NCBI GenBank assembly: GCA_900315925.1
Contig: ONAV01000009.1
Location: 23,641-87,640, forward strand
From: an uncultured Selenomonadales bacterium
GTDB lineage: Bacteria; Bacillota; Negativicutes; Acidaminococcales; Acidaminococcaceae
Reading direction: 5' to 3'
Length of the DNA stretch: 64,000 nt
The position numbers and the translations under genes are program-made. The notes beneath the pieces were generated by a model. It was not told the DNA's origin, did no database searches, and worked only from the letters and a program-made list of their open reading frames with translations. The stretch's first letter is position 1. Each line of letters begins with the position of its first letter. Positions 46,182 through 53,671 of this stretch are shown here, in pieces.

Positions 46182-46397
46182 GTGGACAGATTGGAAAGAG
46201 AATGCAGACGTATCGGTCTTAATATCTTATACCGACGCAAAGAACTGCAGATGACACAGGAAACATTAGCCTTACTTTCCGGCGTTTCTCGCTCACGTAT
46301 TTCGGATATTGAACGCGGAAGAGAAGTCTTTAAAATATCTTCACTGCTGCTGATTGCGGAGGCGTTGCAGATAGATTACCGGGAATTGCTGAAGTAA
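46182..46397 (+). CDS. XRE-family HTH transcriptional regulator
   Basis: 71 residues from GTG 46182, 5 bases after AAGGAGG; an ATG at 46134 is in frame but has no ribosome site. A single Cro/C1-type HTH domain: RRKELQMTQETLALLSGVSRSRISDIERGREVF. Such mini-regulators usually control mobile elements. Convergent with the ribbon-helix-helix gene. Confidence 0.85.
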   Translation: MDRLERECRRIGLNILYRRKELQMTQETLALLSGVSRSRISDIERGREVFKISSLLLIAEALQIDYRELLK

Positions 46398-46430
46398 AAA
46401 CCAAAATATTACAGCGGAAGCAAAACAAAA

Positions 46431-46461
46431 GCGCCTTATATACTTTGCGGTATTAAGGCGC
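46431..46461. terminator. Terminator between two convergent regulators
   Basis: GCGCCTTA / TAAGGCGC stem, 15-base loop, A/T-rich on both sides. Confidence 0.65.
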
Positions 46462-46488
46462 AGTGTTTAAATAGGTTGAATTCGGAGG

Positions 46489-46683
46489 CTATTTGTTTTC
46501 CTTCCGTCTTTTTCTGAGTTCTTTCTGCCGTTCTTTTCTTGCAAACGCTTCCATACCAAGACGGATCAATTCCAGTGTAGCTTGGTTGCGGTTCGGATAA
46601 CGGTTTTCAAAACGGAAATCATCTATTCTTTTTAGCAATTCTTCATCCACGGTAATTGTGTAACGCGGTTTGTCCGTAGTCAT
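46489..46683 (-). CDS. Ribbon-helix-helix (Arc-like) DNA-binding protein
   Basis: 64 residues from the minus-strand ATG at 46683, preceded by AGGAGGTGCGCT. The RHH core is RYTITVDEELLKRIDDFRFENRYPNRNQATLELIRLG, split by a beta strand and two helices, followed by a basic Lys/Arg tail. It resembles plasmid or toxin-antitoxin autoregulators; no toxin partner is adjacent. Confidence 0.82.
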   Translation of the reverse strand: MTTDKPRYTITVDEELLKRIDDFRFENRYPNRNQATLELIRLGMEAFARKERQKELRKRRKENK

Positions 46684-46971
46684 AGCGCACCTCCTGTAAT
46701 TAATATACCGCAACGCATCATGTAAGTAAAGATGCAAATACAGGTTTCATCATTGACGAAACCCCGCTTCCGCTTTATAATATAACCAAAGTGAACCACT
46801 GCACCACTAAAACAATAGAAATATACGAATGTTTAATGGTTTCGTGTTGCAACATAAGCCAATTAGTTTTCGCTATACAGCAATAACAAAAAAATTATCA
46901 CTGTTGCCAGTACTAATTATTATATTATAGCACATGATGCTGACAGCTTGGTAGCGAAAGGAGAGGGCTTC

Positions 46972-47136
46972 GTGGAAAAGAAAAAAGTACGTTTGACTTT
47001 GACCGTGCCAGAGGAAATGGCGGAAGCAGCCGAAAAACTAAAAAATGAAATCTTCTATAATAAATCGTATGCCGAAATATACCGTGAACTGATAAAAATT
47101 GGGCTTAAGGAAATGGAAAAGAAAATGGAAAAATAG
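46972..47136 (+). CDS. Small ribbon-helix-helix-like protein
   Basis: 54 residues from GTG 46972 after AAAGGAGAG. A strand (KKVRLTLTVPEEM) followed by two helices (AEAAEKLKNEI; SYAEIYRELIKIGLKEM) fits a minimal RHH fold. Different from the RHH protein on the other strand. Confidence 0.6.
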   Translation: MEKKKVRLTLTVPEEMAEAAEKLKNEIFYNKSYAEIYRELIKIGLKEMEKKMEK

Positions 47137-47225
47137 AGTCTTCTGCATTTGCAATAAAAAATTAAATAACATAAGTGCTTTTTGAAAACTGGGATTAGAG
47201 GGTTTTAGATTAGGAGGCAGCTTAA

Positions 47226-47384
47226 ATGGTAGCAGCAAAACCGACACGGGCAAAATATATGTGTTCATTGTGCGGAAGGTCAATTGACCGTTCAACAAAT
47301 TTAGGAAAACCTGAACCAGGCCGTTGCCCGAAAAACAGGCAGGGGCAGGGACCGCACAGATGGTCTTTGATTAAGAAATATTGA
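47226..47384 (+). CDS. 52-residue Cys-rich mini-protein
   Basis: ATG 47226 after TTAGGAGGC. The product has CSLCGRSIDRS, GRCPKN and a GPHRW motif near the end: a small zinc-ribbon-like shape. The exported protein at 50028 has a similar order (CERCG ... LGCGG ... HIWHR), so the two may be distant relatives. Confidence 0.6.
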   Translation: MVAAKPTRAKYMCSLCGRSIDRSTNLGKPEPGRCPKNRQGQGPHRWSLIKKY

Positions 47385-47506
47385 TATATACTATTAATTT
47401 GGGATGTGAGTTACTTTTTAGGCGTTAATTCGATATAGAGCCGTGTGGCTTGACGAAGCATTGTGCTATAAGTTACTCTGTCCGCCCTTATAGGAGTATT
47501 TGAAAA

Positions 47507-48337
47507 ATGGATATTTTGAAAAATAGTGATTATGAAAACAGGCAAATTGAATTAATTAAAGACTGGGAACAACAAGTTCCTGGCGTTGTGTCGAAAGGAA
47601 TCGGCTTTTTTGCAAAGCCTGCGGCGTGGCTCGTTCAACAGGTTGTGCCGCAATCTGCAATTAAAGCAGCTCTGAATGCTGCGAATAGCGCCGGTAAAAA
47701 ACTGGCAGATGAGAGTGATATTCTTCGGGATGGAAATGTAACTATGGTTGAAGAATTGCGAAAGCAAAGTCTGGAAACATCTGACCGGTTAGCCGATGAA
47801 GTGCACAATTGGGCTATCGGCATGGCAACAGCCGAAGGTGGTGCAGCAGGATTTACTGGTGTAGCGGGTATAGCAGCAGATATACCAGCAGTGCTTACGT
47901 TGGCACTAAGAACTATCCATAAAATTGGATTATGTTATGGCTACCGAGCAGATACAAAAGAAGAACAGGATTTTGTCCTCAGCATTCTTTCTGCAGCTGG
48001 ATCGAACACACAAAAGGAAAAGACATCTGCTCTTTTGGCCTTGAAATCTATCGAAGTCTTGGTTGCAAAACAGACATGGAAAGCAATTAGCGTGAAAGCA
48101 GAGACGCAACTTATGGGGAAAGAACTAGGAGTAATTGCAATCAAAAACTTGTGTAAACAGTTAGGGATAAACCTTACTAAGCGAAAAGCGCTGCAGGCAA
48201 TTCCAGGGGTTGGTGCATTTGTAGGTGCAGCGGTAAATGCAGATTTTTTAAGAGATGTTGGCTATGCTGCCAGACGGGTTTATCAAAAACGATGGCTGGA
48301 AGAAAACGGAAAGTGGAAAGATACGATTGATGTGTAA
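47507..48337 (+). CDS. EcsC family protein
   Basis: 276 residues with glycine/alanine-rich amphipathic segments. The EcsC pattern is visible: WEQQVPGVVSKGIGFFAKPAAWLVQ, HNWAIGMATAEGGAAGFTGVAGIAADIPAVLTLALRTIHKIGLCYGY, and RKALQAIPGVGAFVGAAVNADFLRDVGYAARRVY. EcsC-family proteins are probably membrane-associated; their activity is unknown. A short DUF1232 gene follows after 46 bases. Confidence 0.85.
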   Translation: MDILKNSDYENRQIELIKDWEQQVPGVVSKGIGFFAKPAAWLVQQVVPQSAIKAALNAANSAGKKLADESDILRDGNVTMVEELRKQSLETSDRLADEVHNWAIGMATAEGGAAGFTGVAGIAADIPAVLTLALRTIHKIGLCYGYRADTKEEQDFVLSILSAAGSNTQKEKTSALLALKSIEVLVAKQTWKAISVKAETQLMGKELGVIAIKNLCKQLGINLTKRKALQAIPGVGAFVGAAVNADFLRDVGYAARRVYQKRWLEENGKWKDTIDV

Positions 48338-48383
48338 TATCAAAAAGATTCATATAAGTTTGCAAATGACGGGAGGTGAATAA

Positions 48384-48536
48384 ATGAAAAATTTCATATA
48401 TCTGATTTTAACAGTTCTCTACGTTGTTTCTCCTATTGATATAGTTCCTGATGCAATACCCATAGCTGGTCAAGCGGACGATTTATTAGCCATTATATTG
48501 CAAGCTCGGAGAATGTATAAGAGTATTTCAGGTTAG
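48384..48536 (+). CDS. DUF1232 mini-protein (YkvA-like core)
   Basis: 50 residues from ATG 48384, 5 bases after GGGAGGTGA. It consists almost only of the DUF1232 signature: YVVSPIDIVPDAIPIAGQADD, here between a short hydrophobic N-terminal helix and a basic tail. YkvA-like proteins are usually over 100 residues, so this is a minimal form. It directly follows the EcsC-family gene and may act with it at the membrane. Confidence 0.75.
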   Translation: MKNFIYLILTVLYVVSPIDIVPDAIPIAGQADDLLAIILQARRMYKSISG

Positions 48537-48560
48537 TTATATGGAAGGAGGTTTGAAACC

Positions 48561-48779
48561 ATGGGATTGACTGATATACTTATGAAAATTGTGGACTCGG
48601 CTGCTCAATCTTCAGCTCGAACGATTGATCGTAGTATGAAAAATGGGAATTTTTCTGAGGCACAAAGAGAAAGAATGCGAGAACAAAGAGATAGTCTTAA
48701 AGAAATGCATAAACAATATGAGAAGACAAAAAAGGAAGAAGCCTGGGCAAAGGAGGAAGAAGAAAGAAATAATTATTAA
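48561..48779 (+). CDS. Hypothetical coiled-coil protein
   Basis: 72 residues, ribosome site GGAAGGAGG. N-terminal hydrophobic helix (LTDILMKIVDSAAQ), then a highly charged, Arg/Glu/Lys-rich coiled coil (SEAQRERMREQRDSLKEM; KKEEAWAKEEEERN). No family recognised. It is probably in one transcript with EcsC and DUF1232. Confidence 0.6.
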   Translation: MGLTDILMKIVDSAAQSSARTIDRSMKNGNFSEAQRERMREQRDSLKEMHKQYEKTKKEEAWAKEEEERNNY

Positions 48780-48804
48780 AAATTTATAAAGTGGTAAAAC
48801 TGTT

Positions 48805-48998
48805 ATGGTAGCCGACATTTTTTCAGTAATTACGATTGTAGCAGACAGGAATCGGTATTTGGCTGTTGACGGGCTTATTGCCAGCTTTGCGTTAAGCATT
48901 TTCACAACTACTTAAGCGGCACAATAGTTAAGGTTTGTACTTTTGTAATAATCCTTATGGTTGCTGCACGAGTTTTTAAAAAGATTGCAAAAAGATAG
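48805..48998 (+). pseudogene. Possible frameshifted small membrane-protein gene
   Basis: ATG 48805 opens 36 codons (ending FALSIFTTT), and a different frame then continues LSGTIVKVCTFVIILMVAARVFKKIAKR to a stop at 48998. Together they would make one ~60-residue membrane protein, so a single-base indel around 48905 is suspected. No clear ribosome site; weak call. Confidence 0.3.
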
Positions 48999-49013
48999 AG
49001 GTGATACACTGCG

Positions 49014-49223
49014 ATGATGGTAACTGCCGATTTGACAAAGACCGGTGGATGGAAATGTGCTTTCTGTAAGCATTGGTTTGATCCGACTTGCAGTGCAATT
49101 GAGCCTGTAAGGCCGAGCATTGGGCTTTGGCATTATGATAACAACGTAATAAAACGGTGTGGAATGGATGGCATGCCCCACAAAAGTTTTGGTTCATGCA
49201 GAAAATTTGAGAGTAAAGTGTAA
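49014..49223 (+). CDS. Cys-rich hypothetical protein (zinc-binding)
   Basis: 69 residues after AGAGGTGA. Four Cys and two His in an order suited to metal binding: WKCAFCKHWFDPTC ... IKRCG.DGMPH ... GSCRKF. Cytoplasmic. No family recognised; typical of small mobile-element proteins. Confidence 0.65.
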   Translation: MMVTADLTKTGGWKCAFCKHWFDPTCSAIEPVRPSIGLWHYDNNVIKRCGMDGMPHKSFGSCRKFESKV

Positions 49224-49278
49224 ATTATGCTGCTTGTCGGCAATTTAAATAAAGCGAAAATAAATACAAAAGTGGAAA

Positions 49279-49791
49279 GTGGCGGCGAAAACCATGAACG
49301 CATCAACGCTGATAACTGCAATTTGTACAACGTGCGGCGGAAAATTGACCGTTGACACTAAAAGAAATGTAGCTTCCTGTCCTTACTGCGGTAATACTTT
49401 TTTGATTGCTACAAGCGTTCAGAACAATTGCGAGCCGACTGTGGATAATGCGTCAATTAATAGTGGGAGTGTAGATAATAAGTATAAGGTGACACAACCA
49501 GATGATGTAATCTGTCGGATAAAATTGGCTCCAACTTGGTTTTCAACGGAGGATACATTGGAGTTGACTGATAAAGAACTGGTAATTTACGCTGGAAATC
49601 ATATCAGTCGAGTGTTTAAACTATATAAAATATACAATTTAGAAGTTTCGGGTTCACAGTTGACGTTTTCATATTTGCCCGATGGCCTGAGGTACAGCTT
49701 TGATCTCGACAAGGATGATTTAGCAGACCAACAATTGAGCGCCAGAAGCTTTAGTAAAATGATTGAGGGGTTGCTTGACTCATTCCCGTGA
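49279..49791 (+). CDS. Zinc-ribbon protein with unknown C-terminal domain
   Basis: 170 residues (start GTG 49279 or ATG 49294; neither has a strong ribosome site). The N-terminus is a zinc ribbon CTTCGGKL ... SCPYCGNTF. After a Ser/Asn-rich linker comes a beta-rich domain (ICRIKLAPTWFSTEDTLELTDKEL ... HISRVFKLYKIYNLEV) that looks like a PH-like or bPH-type domain. Unknown function. Confidence 0.65.
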   Translation: MAAKTMNASTLITAICTTCGGKLTVDTKRNVASCPYCGNTFLIATSVQNNCEPTVDNASINSGSVDNKYKVTQPDDVICRIKLAPTWFSTEDTLELTDKELVIYAGNHISRVFKLYKIYNLEVSGSQLTFSYLPDGLRYSFDLDKDDLADQQLSARSFSKMIEGLLDSFP

Positions 49792-49836
49792 GTGGTGATT
49801 TGAGTGCAAACGTGAAGGAGCGTACAAAATAATGAG

Positions 49837-49889
49837 GCATGGTCATGACTGGCCATGCTTTTTTAATTTGTGTCCTGCGAGGACACCAA
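49837..49889 (+). repeat. Double-hairpin direct repeat 2, right copy
   Basis: GCATGGTCATGACTGGCCATGC, T run, then GTGTCC-TGCG-AGGACAC and CAA. Homologous to 45965-46015. Confidence 0.8.
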
Positions 49890-50027
49890 AAATCATTTGT
49901 GTTTTTTTATAATAAAAATGAAAACTTTTTATAACCGTCCAACAAAACGCCTGTTGCGCTGTTGGAACAATTATAAAAAGTTACATAATACCAATTGCAA
50001 AGATCTGAGAAAGGAGAAAATCTGACT

Positions 50028-50255
50028 ATGAAAAAACTATTAGTTACTTCTTTGGCAATTGCTGTTTTGGGTATTTCTTTCTGTGCAGTTGTAGATGTTC
50101 CAATTCTGCACAAACATGCGGAGGCGGCTGTGCAGATGATTCACTGGCAGTGTGAGCGTTGTGGTCAGCGCGCCTGGCTGCGTGCTGGCACGATGCCCGC
50201 TTCACTTGGCTGTGGCGGTGATTTTAATCAGCGTCACATCTGGCATAGAATGTGA
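50028..50255 (+). CDS. Small exported Cys-rich protein
   Basis: 75 residues from ATG 50028 after AAAGGAGAAAA. Signal peptide LLVTSLAIAVLGISFCAVV, cleavage possibly near AEA (residue ~33), then a zinc-ribbon-like mature part WQCERCGQRAW ... SLGCGGDFNQRHIWHR. The export of a CxxC protein in an anaerobe is unusual; the metal or redox role is unknown. Confidence 0.65.
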   Translation: MKKLLVTSLAIAVLGISFCAVVDVPILHKHAEAAVQMIHWQCERCGQRAWLRAGTMPASLGCGGDFNQRHIWHRM

Positions 50256-50303
50256 TATAAGTTCTTGGTGCTTCAAAAGTAGTTGTTGGAACAAATAAAA
50301 TGA

Positions 50304-50348
50304 GCCTGGCAGAGTGTCTTGATACACTTTGTCAGGCCGTTTTCTTTT
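50304..50348 (+). terminator. Terminator after the exported Cys-rich gene
   Basis: GCCTGGCA..AGTGT / ACACT..TGTCAGGC stem (about 13 bp), then CGTTTTCTTTT. Confidence 0.65.
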
Positions 50349-50349
50349 A

Positions 50350-50443
50350 TCCTGCCAAGATGGTAGGAAAAGGTGCGTTCCAGACCAGTGTTGAAAATAA
50401 CATCGGCCTTTTTTAAATAGTATTTTGCCTGCATAACTGTTCC
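50350..50443 (-). pseudogene. Fragment of the kinase-linked helical protein gene
   Basis: On the minus strand this stretch encodes LKKADVIFNTGLERTFSYHL, which matches LKKADVILNTGLERTFAYHL in the intact gene at 51463-51903. DNA similarity extends over about 95 bases (51688-51781), then breaks on both sides. It is a decayed duplicate. Confidence 0.8.
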
Positions 50444-50501
50444 GTAAATCTTCATAGAAAATATTAACAAATTATGCTACAATATTTTTGCGGAAGGAAT
50501 C

Positions 50502-51374
50502 GTGCCGGTCGGAAAGACAGGTGAAGAATTGAGCAGTTTTAAACAAATTGACTGGGATTCCATGACTTTTTCCAACAACCTTGTGTTTTTGGAAGTGATG
50601 AAGAACAAAGAACTTTGCAAGCATCTCATTGAACATGTCCTGCACATACACATCAGGGAAATTCTTTATCTTGAAACGGATAAGAGCATTAGCGTACGGA
50701 TTGACAGCAAACGAATACGTCTTGATGTTTATGTGAAGGATGAAAACGATACGGTACTGGATATTGAGATGCAGACAACAGGCCCGAACAGCACTGTTTA
50801 CCGCGGAACGGATGAAGAAACCGTGCTTCGCGAACTGCCGTTGCGTACCCGGTATTACCAGAGTCTTGCCAGCATGGATATGTTGCACCGGGGAATGACA
50901 TATAATGAGCTGCGCAAGTCGTATGTGATTTTTATCTGTACCTTTGATCCGTTTGGGGAAGGTCTGCCGGTTTATCATTTCACATACCGGTGCAAAGAGA
51001 ACAACGCGCTGGAGATGCAGGACTTGACGGAGAATATTTTTCTGAATGCCAGGGCTGCAGACAAGACGGACGATAAAGAGTTGTCAGCGTTTCTGTCTTA
51101 TGTGAACGGCAATAAACCGGAAAGTGAGTTCACCCGGACTGTGGATAAGGAAACGGCGCGGGTGAAGGATGACGAATTATGGAGGGCGAGAGTCATGACG
51201 TGGGAAATGGACCAGAAAATTATGCAGAAGCGCTATTATCAGCAAGGCGAAAAGAGTGGTGAAATGAAAAAATCTCTTGAAATCGCCAAAACATTATTAA
51301 AAGATGGAATGCCTGTAGAAAAGATTGCCAGGATAACGAATCTCCCTGTGGAAGAAGTGGCCGCGCTGGCATAA
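50502..51374 (+). CDS. Rpn-family recombination-promoting nuclease / PD-(D/E)XK transposase
   Basis: 290 residues from GTG 50502 after GGAAGGAA. It has the Rpn/transposase_31 pattern: DWDSMTFSNNLVFLEVMKNKELCKHLIEHVL, then the nuclease core RIRLDVYVKDENDTVLDIEMQT (Asp and E-x-Q), and a C-terminal segment of repeating QGEKSGEMKKSLEIAKTLLKDGMPVEKIARIT. Rpn proteins are DNA endonucleases that promote RecA-independent recombination. It lies inside the repeat-rich island. Confidence 0.87.
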   Translation: MPVGKTGEELSSFKQIDWDSMTFSNNLVFLEVMKNKELCKHLIEHVLHIHIREILYLETDKSISVRIDSKRIRLDVYVKDENDTVLDIEMQTTGPNSTVYRGTDEETVLRELPLRTRYYQSLASMDMLHRGMTYNELRKSYVIFICTFDPFGEGLPVYHFTYRCKENNALEMQDLTENIFLNARAADKTDDKELSAFLSYVNGNKPESEFTRTVDKETARVKDDELWRARVMTWEMDQKIMQKRYYQQGEKSGEMKKSLEIAKTLLKDGMPVEKIARITNLPVEEVAALA

Positions 51375-51424
51375 TTCGTTTCGCATAAAATGTATTAGTA
51401 TTCAAAATATTATAGACTGCACGA

Positions 51425-51458
51425 TTCTTCCGTTACGCCTGCAGAATGCGGGCGTTTT
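51425..51458 (+). repeat. Island direct repeat 1, right copy
   Basis: TTCTTCCGTTACGCCTGCA then GAATGCGGGCGTTTT. It matches 45883-45917 and lies between the Rpn gene and the small helical gene; it may terminate the Rpn transcript. Confidence 0.8.
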
Positions 51459-51462
51459 CTTT

Positions 51463-51903
51463 TCACCCTGCCAGCACAAATTCCGGCAGGTCCATTTCCC
51501 GGAGCAGTTCGTTTGTTTTCCATATGTCCAGCTTGTGGTTCAGGGCGTGGATCACCATCCCGTCCCGGGCATCCCGGGCATACAGCTTGCCCTCGCCTGC
51601 ATATTTCAGCAATGTCTGGGTTTCATCTATGGTAAGGTGGGCGGCGATGGCGAAAATCAGTAGTTTGTCGCGGGTAAAGGTTTTGCGTCCTGCCAGCAGA
51701 TGATAGGCAAAGGTACGTTCCAGGCCGGTGTTGAGAATAACATCGGCCTTTTTTAATTTGTGTTTTGCAAATAATTGTTCCAGACAGGCAACGGCGTCAG
51801 GATGTTGCAGTTCTTCTTCGTTGCGTTCATAAAACGTTTTCAGTTCTTTATCCGTTTTTGCTTTGGTCAGTTCGGAAAATAATTCATCGGTATCCTTGCC
51901 CAT
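51463..51903 (-). CDS. Helical HTH-like protein divergent from a Ser/Thr kinase
   Basis: 146 residues. The centre resembles an HTH: LNTGLERTFAYHLLAGRKTFTRDKLLIFAIAAHLTIDETQTLLKYAG, preceded by a charged helical N-terminus. It then ends in NHKLDIWKTNELLREMDLPEF. The gene is divergent from a membrane kinase gene (start codons 103 bases apart) and a decayed copy lies 1.2 kb away. It could regulate the kinase or be its substrate. No characterised family recognised. Confidence 0.7.
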   Translation of the reverse strand: MGKDTDELFSELTKAKTDKELKTFYERNEEELQHPDAVACLEQLFAKHKLKKADVILNTGLERTFAYHLLAGRKTFTRDKLLIFAIAAHLTIDETQTLLKYAGEGKLYARDARDGMVIHALNHKLDIWKTNELLREMDLPEFVLAG

Positions 51904-51927
51904 GGAAAAAATCCTTTCTGTTTATGC

Positions 51928-51933
51928 TATAAT
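51928..51933 (+). promoter_or_regulatory. Putative -10 of the kinase gene
   Basis: TATAAT 73 bases before the kinase ATG, in the divergent spacer. Confidence 0.45.
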
Positions 51934-52005
51934 ACTGGTGAAGCGCAAAGGCGCGAATTTAGTTTGCTGTACCTATTATACAACATTTTGCAGGGAACGG
52001 ACACA

Positions 52006-53529
52006 ATGCAGGAAGCGATGCGGTTCATACAGGACAATTTTAAACAGGTTTCCGTGCTGAAGGAACGGAATGGCGGAATGACGGAGATTGTTATTGATGC
52101 GGAAAATGCTATTTATATCCGCAAAACCATTCCGTATATCGGGCTGCCGTACCGGAAGCTGATGAAGCTGTCCCATCCGCTTTTGCCGAAAATTTATTAT
52201 GCGGCGGAGGCGGAAGGGCGTACCTGTGTCATTGAGCAGTATGTGGACGGGCGGAACCTGCAGGATGTTTTAGACAGGGAAGGCGCATTACCGGAAGAAA
52301 CGGTGCGGGGCATCGGTCTGCAGCTTTGCGATGTGCTGGAGTTTTTGCACGGGCAGGGGATTATTCACCGGGATATCAAGCCTTCCAACATAATTATGAA
52401 AGAGGACGGCGTACTGTGCCTGATTGATTTTGGCGCGGCGCGGGTTATCAAAGAGGATGCGGAGCAGGACACGCGGATTTTAGGTACGCCGGGGTTTGCG
52501 CCGCCGGAACAGTATGGTTTTGCGGCCACGGATTACCGCAGCGATTTTTATGCGGTGGGCATGACATTGAAAGCACTGCTGGGAAATGAATATCGCGGTT
52601 CGCTGACCGAAGCGATTCGCCGCTGCGTAGAACTGGATCCGGAACGCAGAGTGGCTTCGGCCCGGGAACTGCGCACGTTACTGCAATCCCACTGGTATGA
52701 TTTTCTGATGAAGCCTGGTAAACGCAATGCGGCGGTTGGTCTGGTTGCATTATTGCTGATTGGGAGTGTAGCCTTTTGGAGTACGCAACAGCCTGCTGAA
52801 CAGAAATTGCCAGAAGGCGTTGCGACAAAGCAGGGAATATCCAATGAAACCGGCGCTGCTGTGAAAGATAAAAAAGTGCAGGCGGATTCGGGTGAAAATG
52901 AAAAGAAGAAAGCGGAGAAAAATACGGAAGCCGGTACAGAGGCAGGAAGCGGAAATATAAAGAGGGATGGCGCATTAGAACAAGCGGCTTCGTCTGAAAA
53001 TGAGGCTTCTGGCAATGCAACAAAAAAAGCACCGCCCATCGTTTCATCCAATAAAGAAAGTGTTTCTACAAAGGCTGACAACGTGCAGTTCAGCGGCAGT
53101 AACTGGAATGTGTTTCAAAAGACCGAACAGCATTTAGGCCCCAAAGTGGCAAATGCAGACAAGGTGATGTATCCGCCGGGGCAGTGGCCGCGGATTACAA
53201 TACAGAACCGGTCGGATTCGCCGTTGAAGAATCCCCAGGCCGTGTTGCACTTTAACGATTTTGGTGTGGTGGGCAGCGATTTTTCCGCAACCGACTACAA
53301 TAACATGGTGATCTCTTCCAAATTTGCTGACAGGGGAGGGAACGGAGTCGCGCGGACGGTCACGCTGCGTTATGATGGAACGGTGCCGCCGCATGAAACG
53401 TATCATCTGAAGCTGTTCGGCGGCATAGCCGGTCTGTTTAAAACCGGTGCAAATCCTTCCGTGCGGGTGGTGTTCAGCGCGGATAACGCTGAAAACCAGG
53501 AAAAGAGTTATAGAATAGTAGTACGGTGA
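52006..53529 (+). CDS. Membrane serine/threonine protein kinase with exported C-terminal domain
   Basis: 507 residues from ATG 52006. Eukaryote-like kinase domain 1-225: Lys40 (YIRKTIP), catalytic loop HRDIKPSNI (Asp123), DFG Asp141 and GTPGFAPPEQYG. The Gly-rich loop is weak (RNGGMTEIVI). One membrane helix (NAAVGLVALLLIGSVAFW, ~241-258) leads to an external Lys/Glu/Ser-rich stalk and a C-terminal domain (SNWNVFQKTEQHLGPKV; TVPPHETYHLKLFGG). The external part could sense a ligand. Confidence 0.88.
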   Translation: MQEAMRFIQDNFKQVSVLKERNGGMTEIVIDAENAIYIRKTIPYIGLPYRKLMKLSHPLLPKIYYAAEAEGRTCVIEQYVDGRNLQDVLDREGALPEETVRGIGLQLCDVLEFLHGQGIIHRDIKPSNIIMKEDGVLCLIDFGAARVIKEDAEQDTRILGTPGFAPPEQYGFAATDYRSDFYAVGMTLKALLGNEYRGSLTEAIRRCVELDPERRVASARELRTLLQSHWYDFLMKPGKRNAAVGLVALLLIGSVAFWSTQQPAEQKLPEGVATKQGISNETGAAVKDKKVQADSGENEKKKAEKNTEAGTEAGSGNIKRDGALEQAASSENEASGNATKKAPPIVSSNKESVSTKADNVQFSGSNWNVFQKTEQHLGPKVANADKVMYPPGQWPRITIQNRSDSPLKNPQAVLHFNDFGVVGSDFSATDYNNMVISSKFADRGGNGVARTVTLRYDGTVPPHETYHLKLFGGIAGLFKTGANPSVRVVFSADNAENQEKSYRIVVR

Positions 53530-53671
53530 TGCGAGCATTGCGAGATTTTTATCTGTACCCTCGCGCGAACTTCATGGAAATTTTTGCCAGTATCTGCTAT
53601 AATAAAGCCGTAGTATAATTAGTTATCACAAATGTTAGAAACCGTCCATTTTTTGTTGGGAGGCATCTATA

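Noticed and set aside
45399..51500. Classic tRNA-Lys attachment site for an integrated element
   Set aside because: I found no second copy of the tRNA-Lys 3' end downstream and no integrase; other direct repeats mark the region instead.
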